Shown piece after piece: positions 13,001-19,569 of a stretch of 64,000 nt of DNA. Origin of the DNA: Limnephilus marmoratus. Lineage: Eukaryota; Arthropoda; Insecta; Trichoptera; Limnephilidae. Made by a program: the position numbers and the translations under genes. Numbering within the stretch: the first letter of the stretch is position 1; every line of letters begins with the position of its first letter. Below the pieces are notes generated by a model that had not been told where the DNA came from, searched no databases, and saw only the letters and a program-made list of their open reading frames with translations. The DNA lies in NCBI GenBank assembly GCA_917880885.1, contig OU862927.1:38529571-38593570 (forward strand). The letters are read 5' to 3'.

Positions 13001-13780
13001 CAAAAGCAAATAAAAATGGAATGTGAATAAATTAAACCATTTCCGTTCAATATTATTATCGTGAGTTTAACTTACAATATTATTCCTCAAACCTTTTTCA
13101 ACACTAAGAATCAGACTTATTAATATTTTTCTGGACTCTTAATTATTTCTACGTTACCGCATCCTTCAGCTTCTTGGCTTTGAAGTCATTCTAGCTTCCC
13201 CACCTTCTTCTTCCCCATCTCCTTCCCCTTCCCATACCTTCAACCTCACAATATACCCCAGTTGGAGATGCCATATTCTCACTGGTTCCAGACGGGAGCA
13301 GCTGGGACTCTTGTGAGGTATTCACATTTAAAAAAAGGAAAAAAATGTGTTTTTTGGAAATACCTGAAAATACAGCAGCAGTAAGGTATTGGTTGCGTAT
13401 ATGACTGTGACAATCATATTAAACGTGAGACCAAAGATATTTCCATCCCAGCTAAAAAGCACATCGGCCAATGAAAATATCATTATGTGGAAACTGGTAA
13501 AATTCACAAATACGATGTAGAAGAGATTGATAGCATCAAGAAACCAGTTCGAGTTCTTGATGAAGATCGGCTGCATGGCCATGGATTTCAGACAGGCTGT
13601 AACAAATCTGGTATATTCCTTGATCTCTGGTTCTTCATCATCATCGTCTGGGACGCTAGCTTGGTCTTTTTTGTTCATTCTGGAACCATCAATGAAGTTT
13701 ACATCAGATTTGGTAGAGTCCATCTTGAGGGTATTACGAATCTCTTCTTTCCATTTTCCGAGAATTGCGTCTGTGTTCAT
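893..13780 (-). CDS. insect odorant receptor (7tm_6 family), spliced gene, 3' end outside the window
   Basis: Multi-exon odorant receptor gene, assembled by eye from seven exons whose phases agree (0,1,1,1,0,0,0): 13780-13364, 10742-10553, 5290-5156, 3719-3324, 3006-2831, 2473-2384, 1048-893. They total 1560 nt or 520 codons, with no internal stop seen in the exons read. Family members are olfactory-neuron membrane proteins with seven helices and an intracellular N terminus, forming ligand-gated cation channels with the co-receptor Orco. Hallmarks are a HHHQEILDYCQSFE stretch before helix 5, a CYFGNEV motif at the end of the helix 6 exon, and a PW...L...RASRPVSFTGG...NLEN segment before helix 7. 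The protein is longer than the usual 380-450 residues because of an acidic N-terminal stretch and a charged insertion of about 75 residues in the fourth exon. The region after LENMIG should lie left of the window. It is not Orco itself. The chosen ATG at 13780 is the first methionine of an open frame that extends up to 13894, so more N-terminal sequence is possible. Confidence 0.85.
1326..1881 (+). pseudogene. 3' fragment of a jockey/I-group LINE reverse transcriptase ORF
   Basis: Translation reads KLASQKLGLLYRARRYFNS, then LYKSQVRPTVEFGSHLW, SVQKRAVRLID and TARLWNDLP. This is the C-terminal part of a non-LTR retrotransposon ORF2, downstream of the reverse transcriptase core; the endonuclease and catalytic motifs are absent. 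The copy at 33.5-34.2 kb is closely similar and a degraded inverted copy lies at 42.9-43.5 kb. It sits 3' of receptor exon 7 in opposite orientation. It was placed in this group by motif recall only. Confidence 0.8.
2384..2473 (-). CDS. odorant receptor exon 6 (short, helix 6)
   Basis: A 90-nt exon with acceptor TTTGTAG/AGT and donor AGG/GTAAGT, phase 0 on both sides. Encodes a hydrophobic segment ending WDLFLLCYFGNEVRMR. The CYFGNEV motif at the end of helix 6 is typical of insect odorant receptors. I found it by searching for the segment missing between exons 5 and 7. Confidence 0.85.
2683..2776 (-). repeat. SINE-B fragment
   Basis: Inverted fragment containing the complement of the GGTCACCCCAAGT and ATAACCAA segments and the GGCGGCGGTA 5' portion. 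It lies in the receptor intron between exons 5 and 6. Confidence 0.65.
2831..3006 (-). CDS. odorant receptor exon 5
   Basis: Acceptor CACCAG/ATGC and donor GTG/GTAAGT, phase 1 in and phase 0 out. Encodes VIEDCVHHHQEILDYCQSFE, the conserved pre-helix-5 motif, followed by a hydrophobic helix ending MYSFSV. Confidence 0.9.
3324..3719 (-). CDS. odorant receptor exon 4 with unusually long charged loop
   Basis: Acceptor CATTTCAG/GTATAC and strong donor ACTG/GTAAGTG; 396 nt keeps phase 1. Begins ILFLSECVLICGQFDILCC (end of helix 4) and continues with CSLRNIRYTALRR. The remaining roughly 95 residues are hydrophilic, rich in K, R, D and E, and lead into exon 5. In ordinary odorant receptors the distance between these two helix regions is much shorter, so this is an expanded intracellular loop 2. 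Confidence 0.8.
3852..5092 (+). pseudogene. degenerate LINE fragment (family C) in a receptor intron
   Basis: Starts with GVPQGSYLGPILFII, reverse transcriptase motif 4. The catalytic-motif region follows in broken frames with stops, and the C-terminal region (SQLEYASHVWSP-like) lies near 4520-4600. Nucleotides from about 4455 onward match the fragment at 15061-15600, starting GTTTTGTAATACGTAACACA. It ends in an AATAAATAAAATAAAA tail. It lies antisense to the receptor, between exons 3 and 4. Confidence 0.7.
5156..5290 (-). CDS. odorant receptor exon 3
   Basis: Acceptor TTTTTAG/CCG and donor TTTG/GTAATT, phase 1 in and out. Encodes LPLKLWYPLDVQNTPYYEIA followed by a hydrophobic helix. The (L/F)WYP.D...P.YE segment before helix 4 is a conserved family feature. 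Confidence 0.88.
5330..6559. other. intron DNA without a recognised gene
   Basis: No coherent coding frame. The part near 5640-5930 has the look of an LTR (an AATAAACC signal near 5868, mixed composition), but I could not find matching ends or a target duplication. The rest is AT-rich. Confidence 0.35.
6560..6957 (-). pseudogene. mariner-like transposase remnant
   Basis: Read on the minus strand, broken frames give HHNNAPSHNAI, then SSDLALCDFFLFNRLKK. These are degraded versions of the mariner HDNAPSH and SPDLAPCDFFLFP segments around the second and third catalytic acidic residues. Several stops are present. The large LINE abuts it on the right, so the LINE may have inserted into it. Confidence 0.65.
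7213..10110 (-). CDS. LINE ORF2: apurinic-type endonuclease plus reverse transcriptase, 965 aa
   Basis: A single uninterrupted frame. The N-terminal 230 residues form an exonuclease-endonuclease-phosphatase nuclease: MNARSIRNKLDEIEE, ITETWL, LGDFNID, DHIISN and SDHN. This nuclease nicks target DNA for target-primed reverse transcription. The reverse transcriptase follows: NYRPISVLSVFSKVFE, FIDLKKAFDTVDH, GVPQGSILGPLLFLLYIND and the catalytic LYVDD. The C terminus has SYLVSIWG and a terminal helical region, with no RNase H seen. The start ATG at 10108-10110 overlaps the ORF1 stop by 11 nt, supporting this start and suggesting coupled translation. It is probably recent because the frame is intact. 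The exact clade (CR1, Daphne/Kiri or jockey) is not decided. Confidence 0.9.
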   Translation of the reverse strand: MECNRHERKCLTIDEYTPVNSCLRIMYMNARSIRNKLDEIEEKLRGLRDIVHVLVITETWLDVGEEKFFGLKGYNCAFASRPKEAGGGVAIYVLDSMKFSIIDKFSNENSFLGISVCSKDRKPVNIYAIYRKPNPNIHDFLTHLEKILDKSRQDTLILGDFNIDTTINTSSSLNYLNTLETYNFSIQNKSFPTRVTNTSSTLIDHIISNRLNIPITISNIDDSLSDHNILIIDFKNNLKKWSNNRNKPRLTKPIINNMAVKSYLAANKFTINSTKQEDSYKDFNDYVKNAIEAGKTTPKVKIANRQQLNTPWFDSKLNSLIKERNQLHKQWKQDPGNMSLVVHKNKLRNLITNYRRSLKNKYYANSLQQNLNNPCKTWKTINSILSNRAHKPSNTIESLIVNNCELRGPSEIASAFNEFFLSVGEKLAAAIPSFPDDCNTIYVEPKASQSLYMARTNKAEVLRIISKLRSNAAAGIDGVTPYILKTCKEELAEHLAQLINSSIGSGVFPNQLKLAKIIPIYKEGCKKCISNYRPISVLSVFSKVFETIIKDRLLKYISNNNILTPQQYGFRKNSSTQCATFDFISNIQQYIDQGEYVAAIFIDLKKAFDTVDHEILLQKMEHLGIVGKSLKLLRSYLSDRYCLVDIEGNLSGFGKITCGVPQGSILGPLLFLLYINDITKCGILGKLQLYVDDTVIYYRCKNLRELESLMNKDLAKLAKWLRINKLSLNVKKTHYLTFGKKDYMTMNITLGNEKLQNVQVTKYLGLFIDSNLSWNSHVEYVKSKISPITGVLYRLQDVLPTALLRATYYALIHSHLSYLVSIWGTITKKQISEIQVIQNRAIRNIYHLPWDTHVKDIYSLTQILPFTILPKYSITTAILQIIQHSSHTNTKPAFNSDIHQHKTRSQNQIHLSSSTHTTKFGINSLQYIAHTQYNALPNVLKLPQSNKKILAKALKGYFLSNFINQ
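10100..10340 (-). pseudogene. LINE ORF1 3' end with zinc knuckles, truncated
   Basis: The frame reads IGHSYKYCRDTLRCGHCAEE and continues with CATCTRFGKPAAHSTGDRDN then C. These Cys/His clusters are the CCHC knuckles of LINE ORF1 (Gag-like nucleic-acid-binding) proteins. The stop codon at 10102-10100 overlaps the ORF2 start. Sequence upstream of about 10340 no longer continues the frame, marking the truncation. Confidence 0.75.
10553..10742 (-). CDS. odorant receptor exon 2
   Basis: Acceptor TTCTTCTTCAG/TGC and donor CCAG/GTAC, phase 0 in and phase 1 out. Translation begins CYWKDLLDLLERLNNTF, the segment after helix 2 in this family, and runs into a hydrophobic helix ending AVLPIFTP. The intron on its 3' side holds the intact LINE at 7-10.3 kb. 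Confidence 0.82.
10930..11165 (+). pseudogene. LINE family C 3' fragment
   Basis: Encodes FLFKIIKSLSDSPEFLELI and NINIPARKTRS-like sequence, matching in layout the C terminus of the copies at 15.1-15.6 kb and 27.5-28.2 kb. No catalytic motif is present. It lies inside the intron between receptor exons 1 and 2. Confidence 0.6.
11372..11954 (-). mobile_element. hAT transposon, internally deleted
   Basis: Ends TAGGGTTGCC and GGAACCCTG. The flanks share ACTGGG immediately outside both ends (11366-11371 and 11955-11960), six bases of the eight expected for hAT. Sub-terminal TCCGGAATTTT motifs occur near both ends. The interior keeps only the transposase C terminus. Confidence 0.75.
11540..11770 (-). 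pseudogene. hAT transposase C-terminal dimerisation domain remnant
   Basis: On the minus strand the frame reads ANVERVFSLMGTQLSKERN and LSVESVKSIL, then a stop and YNLKNMTCEMFYK. This is the hAT family C-terminal dimerisation motif (A..ERVFS....). All three catalytic acidic residues are missing, so this copy cannot encode an active enzyme. Confidence 0.75.
11961..12110 (+). repeat. purine-rich (GGGA/GGAA) tract
   Basis: About 140 bp of nearly pure purine on the plus strand (GGGGAAGGGG, GGGAGAGGGGAGAGGG). A pyrimidine-rich tract at 26535-26660 has complementary composition and related wording. No gene is evident. Confidence 0.6.
12111..13130. other. intron DNA, nothing recognised
   Basis: AT-rich sequence. 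An open frame of 112 codons on the minus strand (12977-12639) has a hydrophobic stretch but no family motif, and I treat it as chance. Confidence 0.4.
13175..13342 (+). repeat. SINE-A 3' fragment
   Basis: Contains the family segments CCCCACCTTC, the TCCCCATCTCCTTCCCC tract, the GGGAGCAGCTGGGACTC end and a short A-rich tail. It lies in opposite orientation, just downstream of receptor exon 1. Confidence 0.75.
13364..13780 (-). CDS. odorant receptor exon 1 (N terminus, helices 1-2)
   Basis: Encodes MNTDAILGKWKEEIRN, then a hydrophilic stretch with the acidic run DDDDEEPEIKEY, the cytoplasmic segment FVTACLKSMAMQP, and two hydrophobic segments. It ends at a TTTTCAG/GTATTT donor, phase 0. The frame is open upstream to 13894, where a weak acceptor (GAGTAG/AATC) could extend the exon. 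A SINE-A fragment begins within about 20 bp of the donor, inside the intron. Confidence 0.8.
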
Positions 13781-14092
13781 TTCTACAATAATTCTTTGGT
13801 TGGTTTTAATGTCCGTTAACTTTGGTTGTATGGTTGGAATTTTCCAGAAGGTGTGACAAGTAATGAAGTCTTCAATCAATTCTTCTACAAGATTCTACTC
13901 TGTCGCGGCTTTCTTCGCTTACATTGATATATATAACCCAATGCTTATATATATGGTGTTTCATAAAAATATTAACGAGATGATTAATATATTGTACTGA
14001 TGATAGCATTTCTAAAACATACATTTACACTTCTTGGAGTTGAACTTTGAGAGCTGTTTCCGGGTCTTCGGTTTTCCTGGTTCTCCGTAACT

Positions 14093-14357
14093 GTAACCGA
14101 ACCGACTGAAATTTTGGATTCTCGCTAAAAATCGTGGCCTGAAGACGAATCAATGACAAAATTTGAAAAAGTTGAATTTTTAGGAAAAATCAGTATTTTA
14201 CGGGCATAATCGAGCCTCAAAGTCGAATTTGAGATCTGTTTTCTCCGGCACTGTTTAGCCGAACCAACTGAAATTTTAGATTCTTGCTCAGAATCGTGGA
14301 CTGAGGACATAACAGTGAGAAAATTCGAAAAAGTTGAATTTTTTGGAAAATACATTT
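14093..14357. repeat. 165-bp direct duplication
   Basis: The segment GAACCGACTGAAATTTTGG through GAAAAAGTTGAATTTTT occurs at about 14097-14180 and again at about 14262-14345, offset 165 bp with moderate divergence. Function is unknown. Confidence 0.7.
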
Positions 14358-14510
14358 TTGGGAGTTCAAATCTATATCCCAGGGATGTGACCTTTGAACC
14401 TTGAACGCGTTATGCATCCCATCATGATACATTCGCACTATCGTCTGCATAATAAAGACACAGTACCACATTACAGCTTTCATTGTCTCTCTTTACCATT
14501 ACCCACATAA

Positions 14511-14673
14511 GGGATCGTACCCATACTACGTGACCAACTTTTTGCAATTTTTAACCCCCCCCCGGTGACCAAAAACCTAAGCAATCCGCCGCTATTTGTA
14601 CCAAGCGTGGTATTTTGAGGACCCCCCCCCCCCCCTCTCCCCTAAACGTGTCACGAAGTATGGGTACATTCCC
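14511..14673. mobile_element. MITE with poly-C/G core, copy 1
   Basis: 163 bp with terminal inverted repeats of about 25 bp (GGGATCGTACCCATACTACG at the left, complemented at the right), flanked by TAA on both sides (14508-14510 and 14674-14676). The interior has two C-runs and a GGTGACCAAAAACC segment. The second copy at 22107-22269 has the same length but runs inverted. A TWA target duplication suggests the PIF/Harbinger group. Confidence 0.8.
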
Positions 14674-15060
14674 TAATGTACTCCTATATCTATTGAGTAG
14701 CTGAAATTCCCGCCGTTGCCAGGGATTTACAAAGCGTTTTTCGAAATCAGGCGGAGACAGAGACGTTCCTTTTGTTTTGAAAGTCAAGTGTGCAAAATTA
14801 CATCAACATGTCACAAAACTGTAGCCCGCTCGCCACTAGTCACAGACACTCTTCCTTACATAAATAGAACTGGCTAAAGTCCTCGGCATTGCTCGGACAG
14901 TAAATAGTTTTTCGAAATCAAATGTAAACAGTCACCTTCCCCTCGTTTTGAACATAAAGCGTACAAAATGAATCACTCTCTGAATAAAACTGTAGATTTG
15001 TATACAAATCATACCTCCCGCCACAGGTCACAGACACTTCTTTGTATAAATAGTTTCTAA

Positions 15061-15673
15061 TAAATTCTAGGTTTTGTAATACGTAACACAAGGACTTTTC
15101 AAAACATTGAGTCAATTAAGCTACTTTACTGCTCTCTAGTAAGATTGCTGCTGGAATATGCATCGCCTGTATGGTCTCCGATTTATACCTGTAACTTACA
15201 CCGTTTGGAGAGAGTACAAAGAAAATTTCTTCGATACGTTCAATTCAAATTGAGACAGCCTGTAATTGAAATCCGCTACATTGCATTAATATCTGATCTA
15301 AACCTACCACTACTTTCTACCCGGCGTACTATTAATGACATTCTTATACTTTTCTAAATTACTGAACAATCTCATAGACTGCCCTCAAATGTTAAGTGTT
15401 ATAAATATTCGTGTCCCTGTCAAATCAACTCGACTCCACCACCTTTTCCACAGTGACAATCATAGCACTAACTATTCCTATCATTCACCGCTAGCGCGTT
15501 TTCACCGAACTGCCAATACGTATACAGACCTTTTCGATATTTTGAAAACCTCACCGTCTTGCATCGAAGCAAAAATAACTAGTTATTTATGTAACTGATA
15601 TGTTTGTAAAATGATAAATATTTGTTGTACTAACATGCATCGTATGTATGTACTGTATGTTATTCTATATACT

Positions 15674-15713
<40 letters not shown>
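15061..15713 (+). pseudogene. LINE family C 3' end with (TAA)n tail
   Basis: Encodes LLEYASPVWSPIYTC, then LERVQRKFLRYVQFKLRQP in one frame and the rest (VPVKSTRLHHLF) in another. This is the C-terminal part of a LINE ORF2, broken by a frameshift. The 3' end runs into (TAA)n at 15677-15713, which may be the LINE's own tail. Confidence 0.7.
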
Positions 15714-15714
<1 letters not shown>

Positions 15715-15719
15715 TGGAT

Positions 15720-18700
15720 AATTATATAATAATATAATATTAGAGTAGATTCAAATAACTTAGACATTATTCATAATCTTAGGGAAATCAATATTGCAAA
15801 TTTAAACTTACTAGATGATAATGTAATAGAATTAGCTAACTTGCTTCAAAATAATATAAATAGATATATAGATATAGAGCCCACAGTTAGACCAAAATTA
15901 CCAAAATTGCATTCGTCAAAGAAATTATCTAAATTAATTTCTGAATTAAATAATTTAATTTTACCAAAAATAATATTTGACGATATTAGTTTTTTAGATC
16001 TTCATACAATAGTGTACGCTAGTGCTATCACTATATGTAATAAGTTAGGAGTTAAATTAATATCCTCTGATGATAGATCATATAGTTATAGTAAACCAGA
16101 ATGGCAGATTAGATTAGAAAATGATGTAGTATTTTTAAGAAGTAGTATAGCTAGAGTAATTGAATATAAAAATGGAAATAGAAGTAGGAATATTTTGAGA
16201 TATGTAGATGAAATTGGGAGAAAATTTGGTTATAGCATTGGTAGTAATAATAATGAAAATATAATCAATGATTTATTAGATTTATTAAAACAAAAATTAG
16301 GTGTAAAAGCTAGTAGATTAAAAAGATATAATTATACGTATAATAAAAGAAATAATAATAGATTATTTCAGAAAAATGAGAAAATATTTTATTCCAAACT
16401 TGACGATAAACAGAATATTATTTCGAATAATAATATTCCGTTGCCATCTGAATCAGATATGCGCGATTTTTGGACAAACATTTGGAGTAAAGATATAAAA
16501 CATAATGAGGCAGGTAACTGGATAGAAAATGAAGAACTCAATTGTTCAGACATTGAACAAATGAGTTTTTCTGATATATCGGTTGAATTGTTAGCCAAAA
16601 TTATAAAAAATACTCATAATTGGAAAGCCACGGGTTGCGATTGGATACATAATTTTTGGTACAAACGTCTAACTACTTTACATCCTCTTTTTGCAAAAAA
16701 TCTTTCAAAACTTGTCAGAGAACCTCAAAATTTTCCTAATTTTCTAACTAAGGGCATTACTTATATGTTGCCTAAAAGCGAACATATTAATAATCCCTCT
16801 CAATATAGACCCATTACATGTCTACCGACAATATACAAAATTTTAACCTCTTGCTTGACAGATTTAATATATACTCATTTGGATGAAAAAAATATTTTAT
16901 CTGAACAACAAAAAGGTTGTCGCAGAAAACATATGGGATGTAAAGAACAGTTAGTTATTGATTCTGTAATTTTAAAACAAATTCAAAATCAAAAGCGTAA
17001 TTTACATACTTGTTATATAGATTATCAAAAAGCTTTTGATAGTGTCCCGCACTCGTGGCTAATCAAAATATTAAAAATATATAAAGTTAACCCAATTATA
17101 ATTAGCTTTTTGAAAAATATTATGTCCTTTTGGAATACAGATTTGCTAGTTAATTTAAAAGGTAAGAAAATAGTAGTACCGGGCATTTCAATAAAAAGAG
17201 GGATTTTTCAAGGAGACTCATTGAGCCCTCTTTGGTTTTGCTTAGCATTGAATCCCCTTTCTAAAATGTTAATTAAAAGCAAGTTTGGAATAAAAATTAA
17301 GGGTAATACAAGAGAGAGTAGTATAGTTTCACATCTATTATATATGGATGATATAAAATTATTTTCAAATTCTGAATCAAATTTAGAGAAAATGATTAAG
17401 GTAGTTAAAATTTTTTCAGATGATATTAAAATGACTTTTGGTTTAGATAAATGTAAAACTATCCATATAGAGAAAGGCAAAATTGTAGATGGAGACGAGG
17501 GTATATTTAGAAATTTCAAAATTCAAAGTATGAAAGGGGATGAGGTTTATAAATATTTAGGATACCCGCAATCGAATAGATTAGATCACACTAGTATTAA
17601 AAATGATATTAGGATTAAATTTCACACTAGGATCAGAAAATTTTTAAAATGCAATCTATCTGCTAAAAATTTAGTAAAAGCAATAAATACTTGGGCAATA
17701 CCTCTACTAACGTACTCATTTGGCATAATTAAATGGTCCAATACAGATTTAGATAGTTTAGAACGATTAATTAGAACTACGTTAACAAAATTTAATTGCC
17801 ATCATCCAAATTCAGCTATAGAACGAATTAATTTACCTAGAAATTTAGGAGGTAGAGGTGTAGTCAAAATAACATCTTTGAAACACAATCAGGTAGAAAT
17901 GCTTAGAAATTTTTTCCATAGGAAAGCTAATAGCTCAGAAATGCACAAAATAATTTGCAAGGCAGATAGAAATATTACACCTTTAAATTTATATGACGAG
18001 AATGCCAACATTCTTATAAATACTAACCAGGAATTATTAGATTCCTGGTCAAATAAAATTATTCACGCAAAACACTTCAATTATCTCAACCAAACGTATG
18101 TTGACAAACTTTCGTCAAACAAATGGTTGAGTATTGGAGAGTTGAGCGCAGAAATAGAAGGATTTATGCTTGCAATTCAAGATAGAGTCATTAATACTAA
18201 AAATTATAGAAAGCATATAATCAAAGATATAAATCAAATTGATGATTTATGTAGAAAATGTTTGGCTTTTCCCGAAACTATAGAACATATTATATCGGGA
18301 TGTTCTATATTAGCGCCTTCCGAGTATACATTTAGGCACAATCAGGTTTTAAAAATAATTCACCAAAGTTTGGTAATTAAACATAACTTGATTGATTGCC
18401 GTAATGTAGTACCTTATTATGAATATGAACCAAATTCATTTATAGAAAATGAATTTTATAAAATATATTATGATAAAACTATACTAACAGACAGAACAAT
18501 TAGTCATAATAGACCTGATATAGTTTTACATGACAAAATTAAAAAAATAACTTATATCATTGATGTAGCTATTCCAAATTCCTGTAATATTCAAAAAACT
18601 GTTTCTGAAAAAATTAGAAAATACACAGATTTAGGAAATGAGATTAAAAGAATTTGGCATTCTCGGACTATAAAAATATTACCATTTGTTATTTCGGCCA

Positions 18701-19120
18701 CTGGCATAATACCTAGGAATCTGATTCAAAATTTAAGCATATTAGATTTGTCAAAGAATTTGTATATAAAAATGCAAAAAGCAGTAATTTTAAATACATG
18801 TAGGATTACAAAAGATTTTTTAAATATTTATATTGAGGGATCAGTAGGATTTATAGGTTCAATTAGAAATGCCACAGAGCCGAACCCTCTGATATGAAAA
18901 TATCTGGAGTCGGTGAATTATATTCCCATTTGGTCTCTAGTGGGTTGACATGTTGTTCTTGTATTGTTTTGTATTTATAATACTTATATAGTGCAATTGC
19001 ATAACGTGGATTCACTAGATGATCATTTGGGGAAGTGTATGAAAGGGTTTAGTTTTTCCTTCTTTTTTTTTTTTTTTTTTGGGGGAAAATTTAACCCGGA
19101 CATTTAAATCTGGTGCGTAA
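15720..19120 (+). mobile_element. R4/Dong-like LINE, 5'-truncated, adjacent to a TAA tract
   Basis: A long element with one ORF and a 3' UTR ending near a T-run and GGGGGAAAATTTAACCCGG. The coding frame is already open at its left border near 15736, so the N terminus is missing. The left neighbour is a (TAA)n tract. Dong of the silkworm is known to target TAA repeats, which fits. The right border is approximate. Confidence 0.75.
15736..18897 (+). CDS. R4/Dong-type LINE ORF: reverse transcriptase plus restriction-like endonuclease
   Basis: More than 1050 codons without a stop; no natural start is visible. Reverse transcriptase motifs in order: QYRPITCLPTIYKIL, CYIDYQKAFDSVPHSW, GIFQGDSLSPLWFCLALNPL and the catalytic LLYMDD near 17341. 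Near the C terminus a CRKC...ETIEHI...C zinc cluster (about 18250) precedes RPDIVLHDKIKKITYIIDV (about 18511). The latter is the (R/K)PD...D core of the restriction-like endonuclease found in R2, R4 and Dong elements instead of an apurinic nuclease. The enzyme nicks its target and primes reverse transcription there. It is very AT-rich, with codon use unlike the L2-type LINE to its right. The intact frame suggests recent activity, although the N-terminal DNA-binding part is absent. Confidence 0.88.
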   Translation, partial: NIRVDSNNLDIIHNLREINIANLNLLDDNVIELANLLQNNINRYIDIEPTVRPKLPKLHSSKKLSKLISELNNLILPKIIFDDISFLDLHTIVYASAITICNKLGVKLISSDDRSYSYSKPEWQIRLENDVVFLRSSIARVIEYKNGNRSRNILRYVDEIGRKFGYSIGSNNNENIINDLLDLLKQKLGVKASRLKRYNYTYNKRNNNRLFQKNEKIFYSKLDDKQNIISNNNIPLPSESDMRDFWTNIWSKDIKHNEAGNWIENEELNCSDIEQMSFSDISVELLAKIIKNTHNWKATGCDWIHNFWYKRLTTLHPLFAKNLSKLVREPQNFPNFLTKGITYMLPKSEHINNPSQYRPITCLPTIYKILTSCLTDLIYTHLDEKNILSEQQKGCRRKHMGCKEQLVIDSVILKQIQNQKRNLHTCYIDYQKAFDSVPHSWLIKILKIYKVNPIIISFLKNIMSFWNTDLLVNLKGKKIVVPGISIKRGIFQGDSLSPLWFCLALNPLSKMLIKSKFGIKIKGNTRESSIVSHLLYMDDIKLFSNSESNLEKMIKVVKIFSDDIKMTFGLDKCKTIHIEKGKIVDGDEGIFRNFKIQSMKGDEVYKYLGYPQSNRLDHTSIKNDIRIKFHTRIRKFLKCNLSAKNLVKAINTWAIPLLTYSFGIIKWSNTDLDSLERLIRTTLTKFNCHHPNSAIERINLPRNLGGRGVVKITSLKHNQVEMLRNFFHRKANSSEMHKIICKADRNITPLNLYDENANILINTNQELLDSWSNKIIHAKHFNYLNQTYVDKLSSNKWLSIGELSAEIEGFMLAIQDRVINTKNYRKHIIKDINQIDDLCRKCLAFPETIEHIISGCSILAPSEYTFRHNQVLKIIHQSLVIKHNLIDCRNVVPYYEYEPNSFIENEFYKIYYDKTILTDRTISHNRPDIVLHDKIKKITYIIDVAIPNSCNIQKTVSEKIRKYTDLGNEIKRIWHSRTIKILPFVISATGIIPRNLIQNLSILDLSKNLYIKMQKAVILNTCRITKDFLNIYIEGSVGFIGSIRNATEPNPLI

Positions 19121-19237
19121 AAAAATAAAGCGCCGTTTTTGTGAAAAATCACCTCAAGGGCGCTGTACAATTTATTAGGAATGCTTAGGTCCTAACTGAT
19201 TTTACTATTTACAAATGGATACAGAAACATACTTACC

Positions 19238-19369
19238 TGGCAGGTCACTTCCGATAAACACACTTTAAGTATAAGTTTATGCTTGGAGAAGATACGGCTT
19301 TGCACGCGGAGGACATTACAGTTAACACACTGGACATTGCGTGATTTTACATTATTTGCTACCCTCATC
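19238..19369 (-). CDS. candidate first coding exon of unknown gene
   Basis: On the minus strand an ATG at 19369 opens 44 codons ending in TGCCAG/GTAAGTATG, a near-consensus donor. The peptide has a C-x2-C pair (CVNC) and a basic middle but no domain I recognise. It lies upstream of the odorant receptor on the same strand. Joining it in phase 0 to the open region at 13894 would be possible but needs a weak acceptor. It could equally be chance. Confidence 0.25.
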
Positions 19370-19398
19370 GCTGTTAGTACCTATTATATTTGTGAATA

Positions 19399-19535
19399 GA
19401 TTAGTGGCAAAAGGCAAAAGTAGAGGTATTTATTTTAAAATACTGGAGAATTTAGGACTATTGGAGATTAGTGGCAAAAGTATAGTTGATATTTATTTTA
19501 AAATACTGGAGAATTTCGGAATCTTTAGGGCTGGA
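19399..19535. repeat. two-copy tandem repeat, about 68 bp
   Basis: The unit ATTAGTGGCAAAAG ... TTTATTTTAAAATACTGGAG occurs twice in succession with small differences. Confidence 0.65.
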
Positions 19536-19569
19536 GAATGTTCATGAAATGACCTTCACAAACGCTTAC

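Noticed and set aside
893..13780. The receptor being Orco
   Set aside because: The conserved Orco segments around its long loop and C terminus are not present; only general odorant-receptor motifs match.
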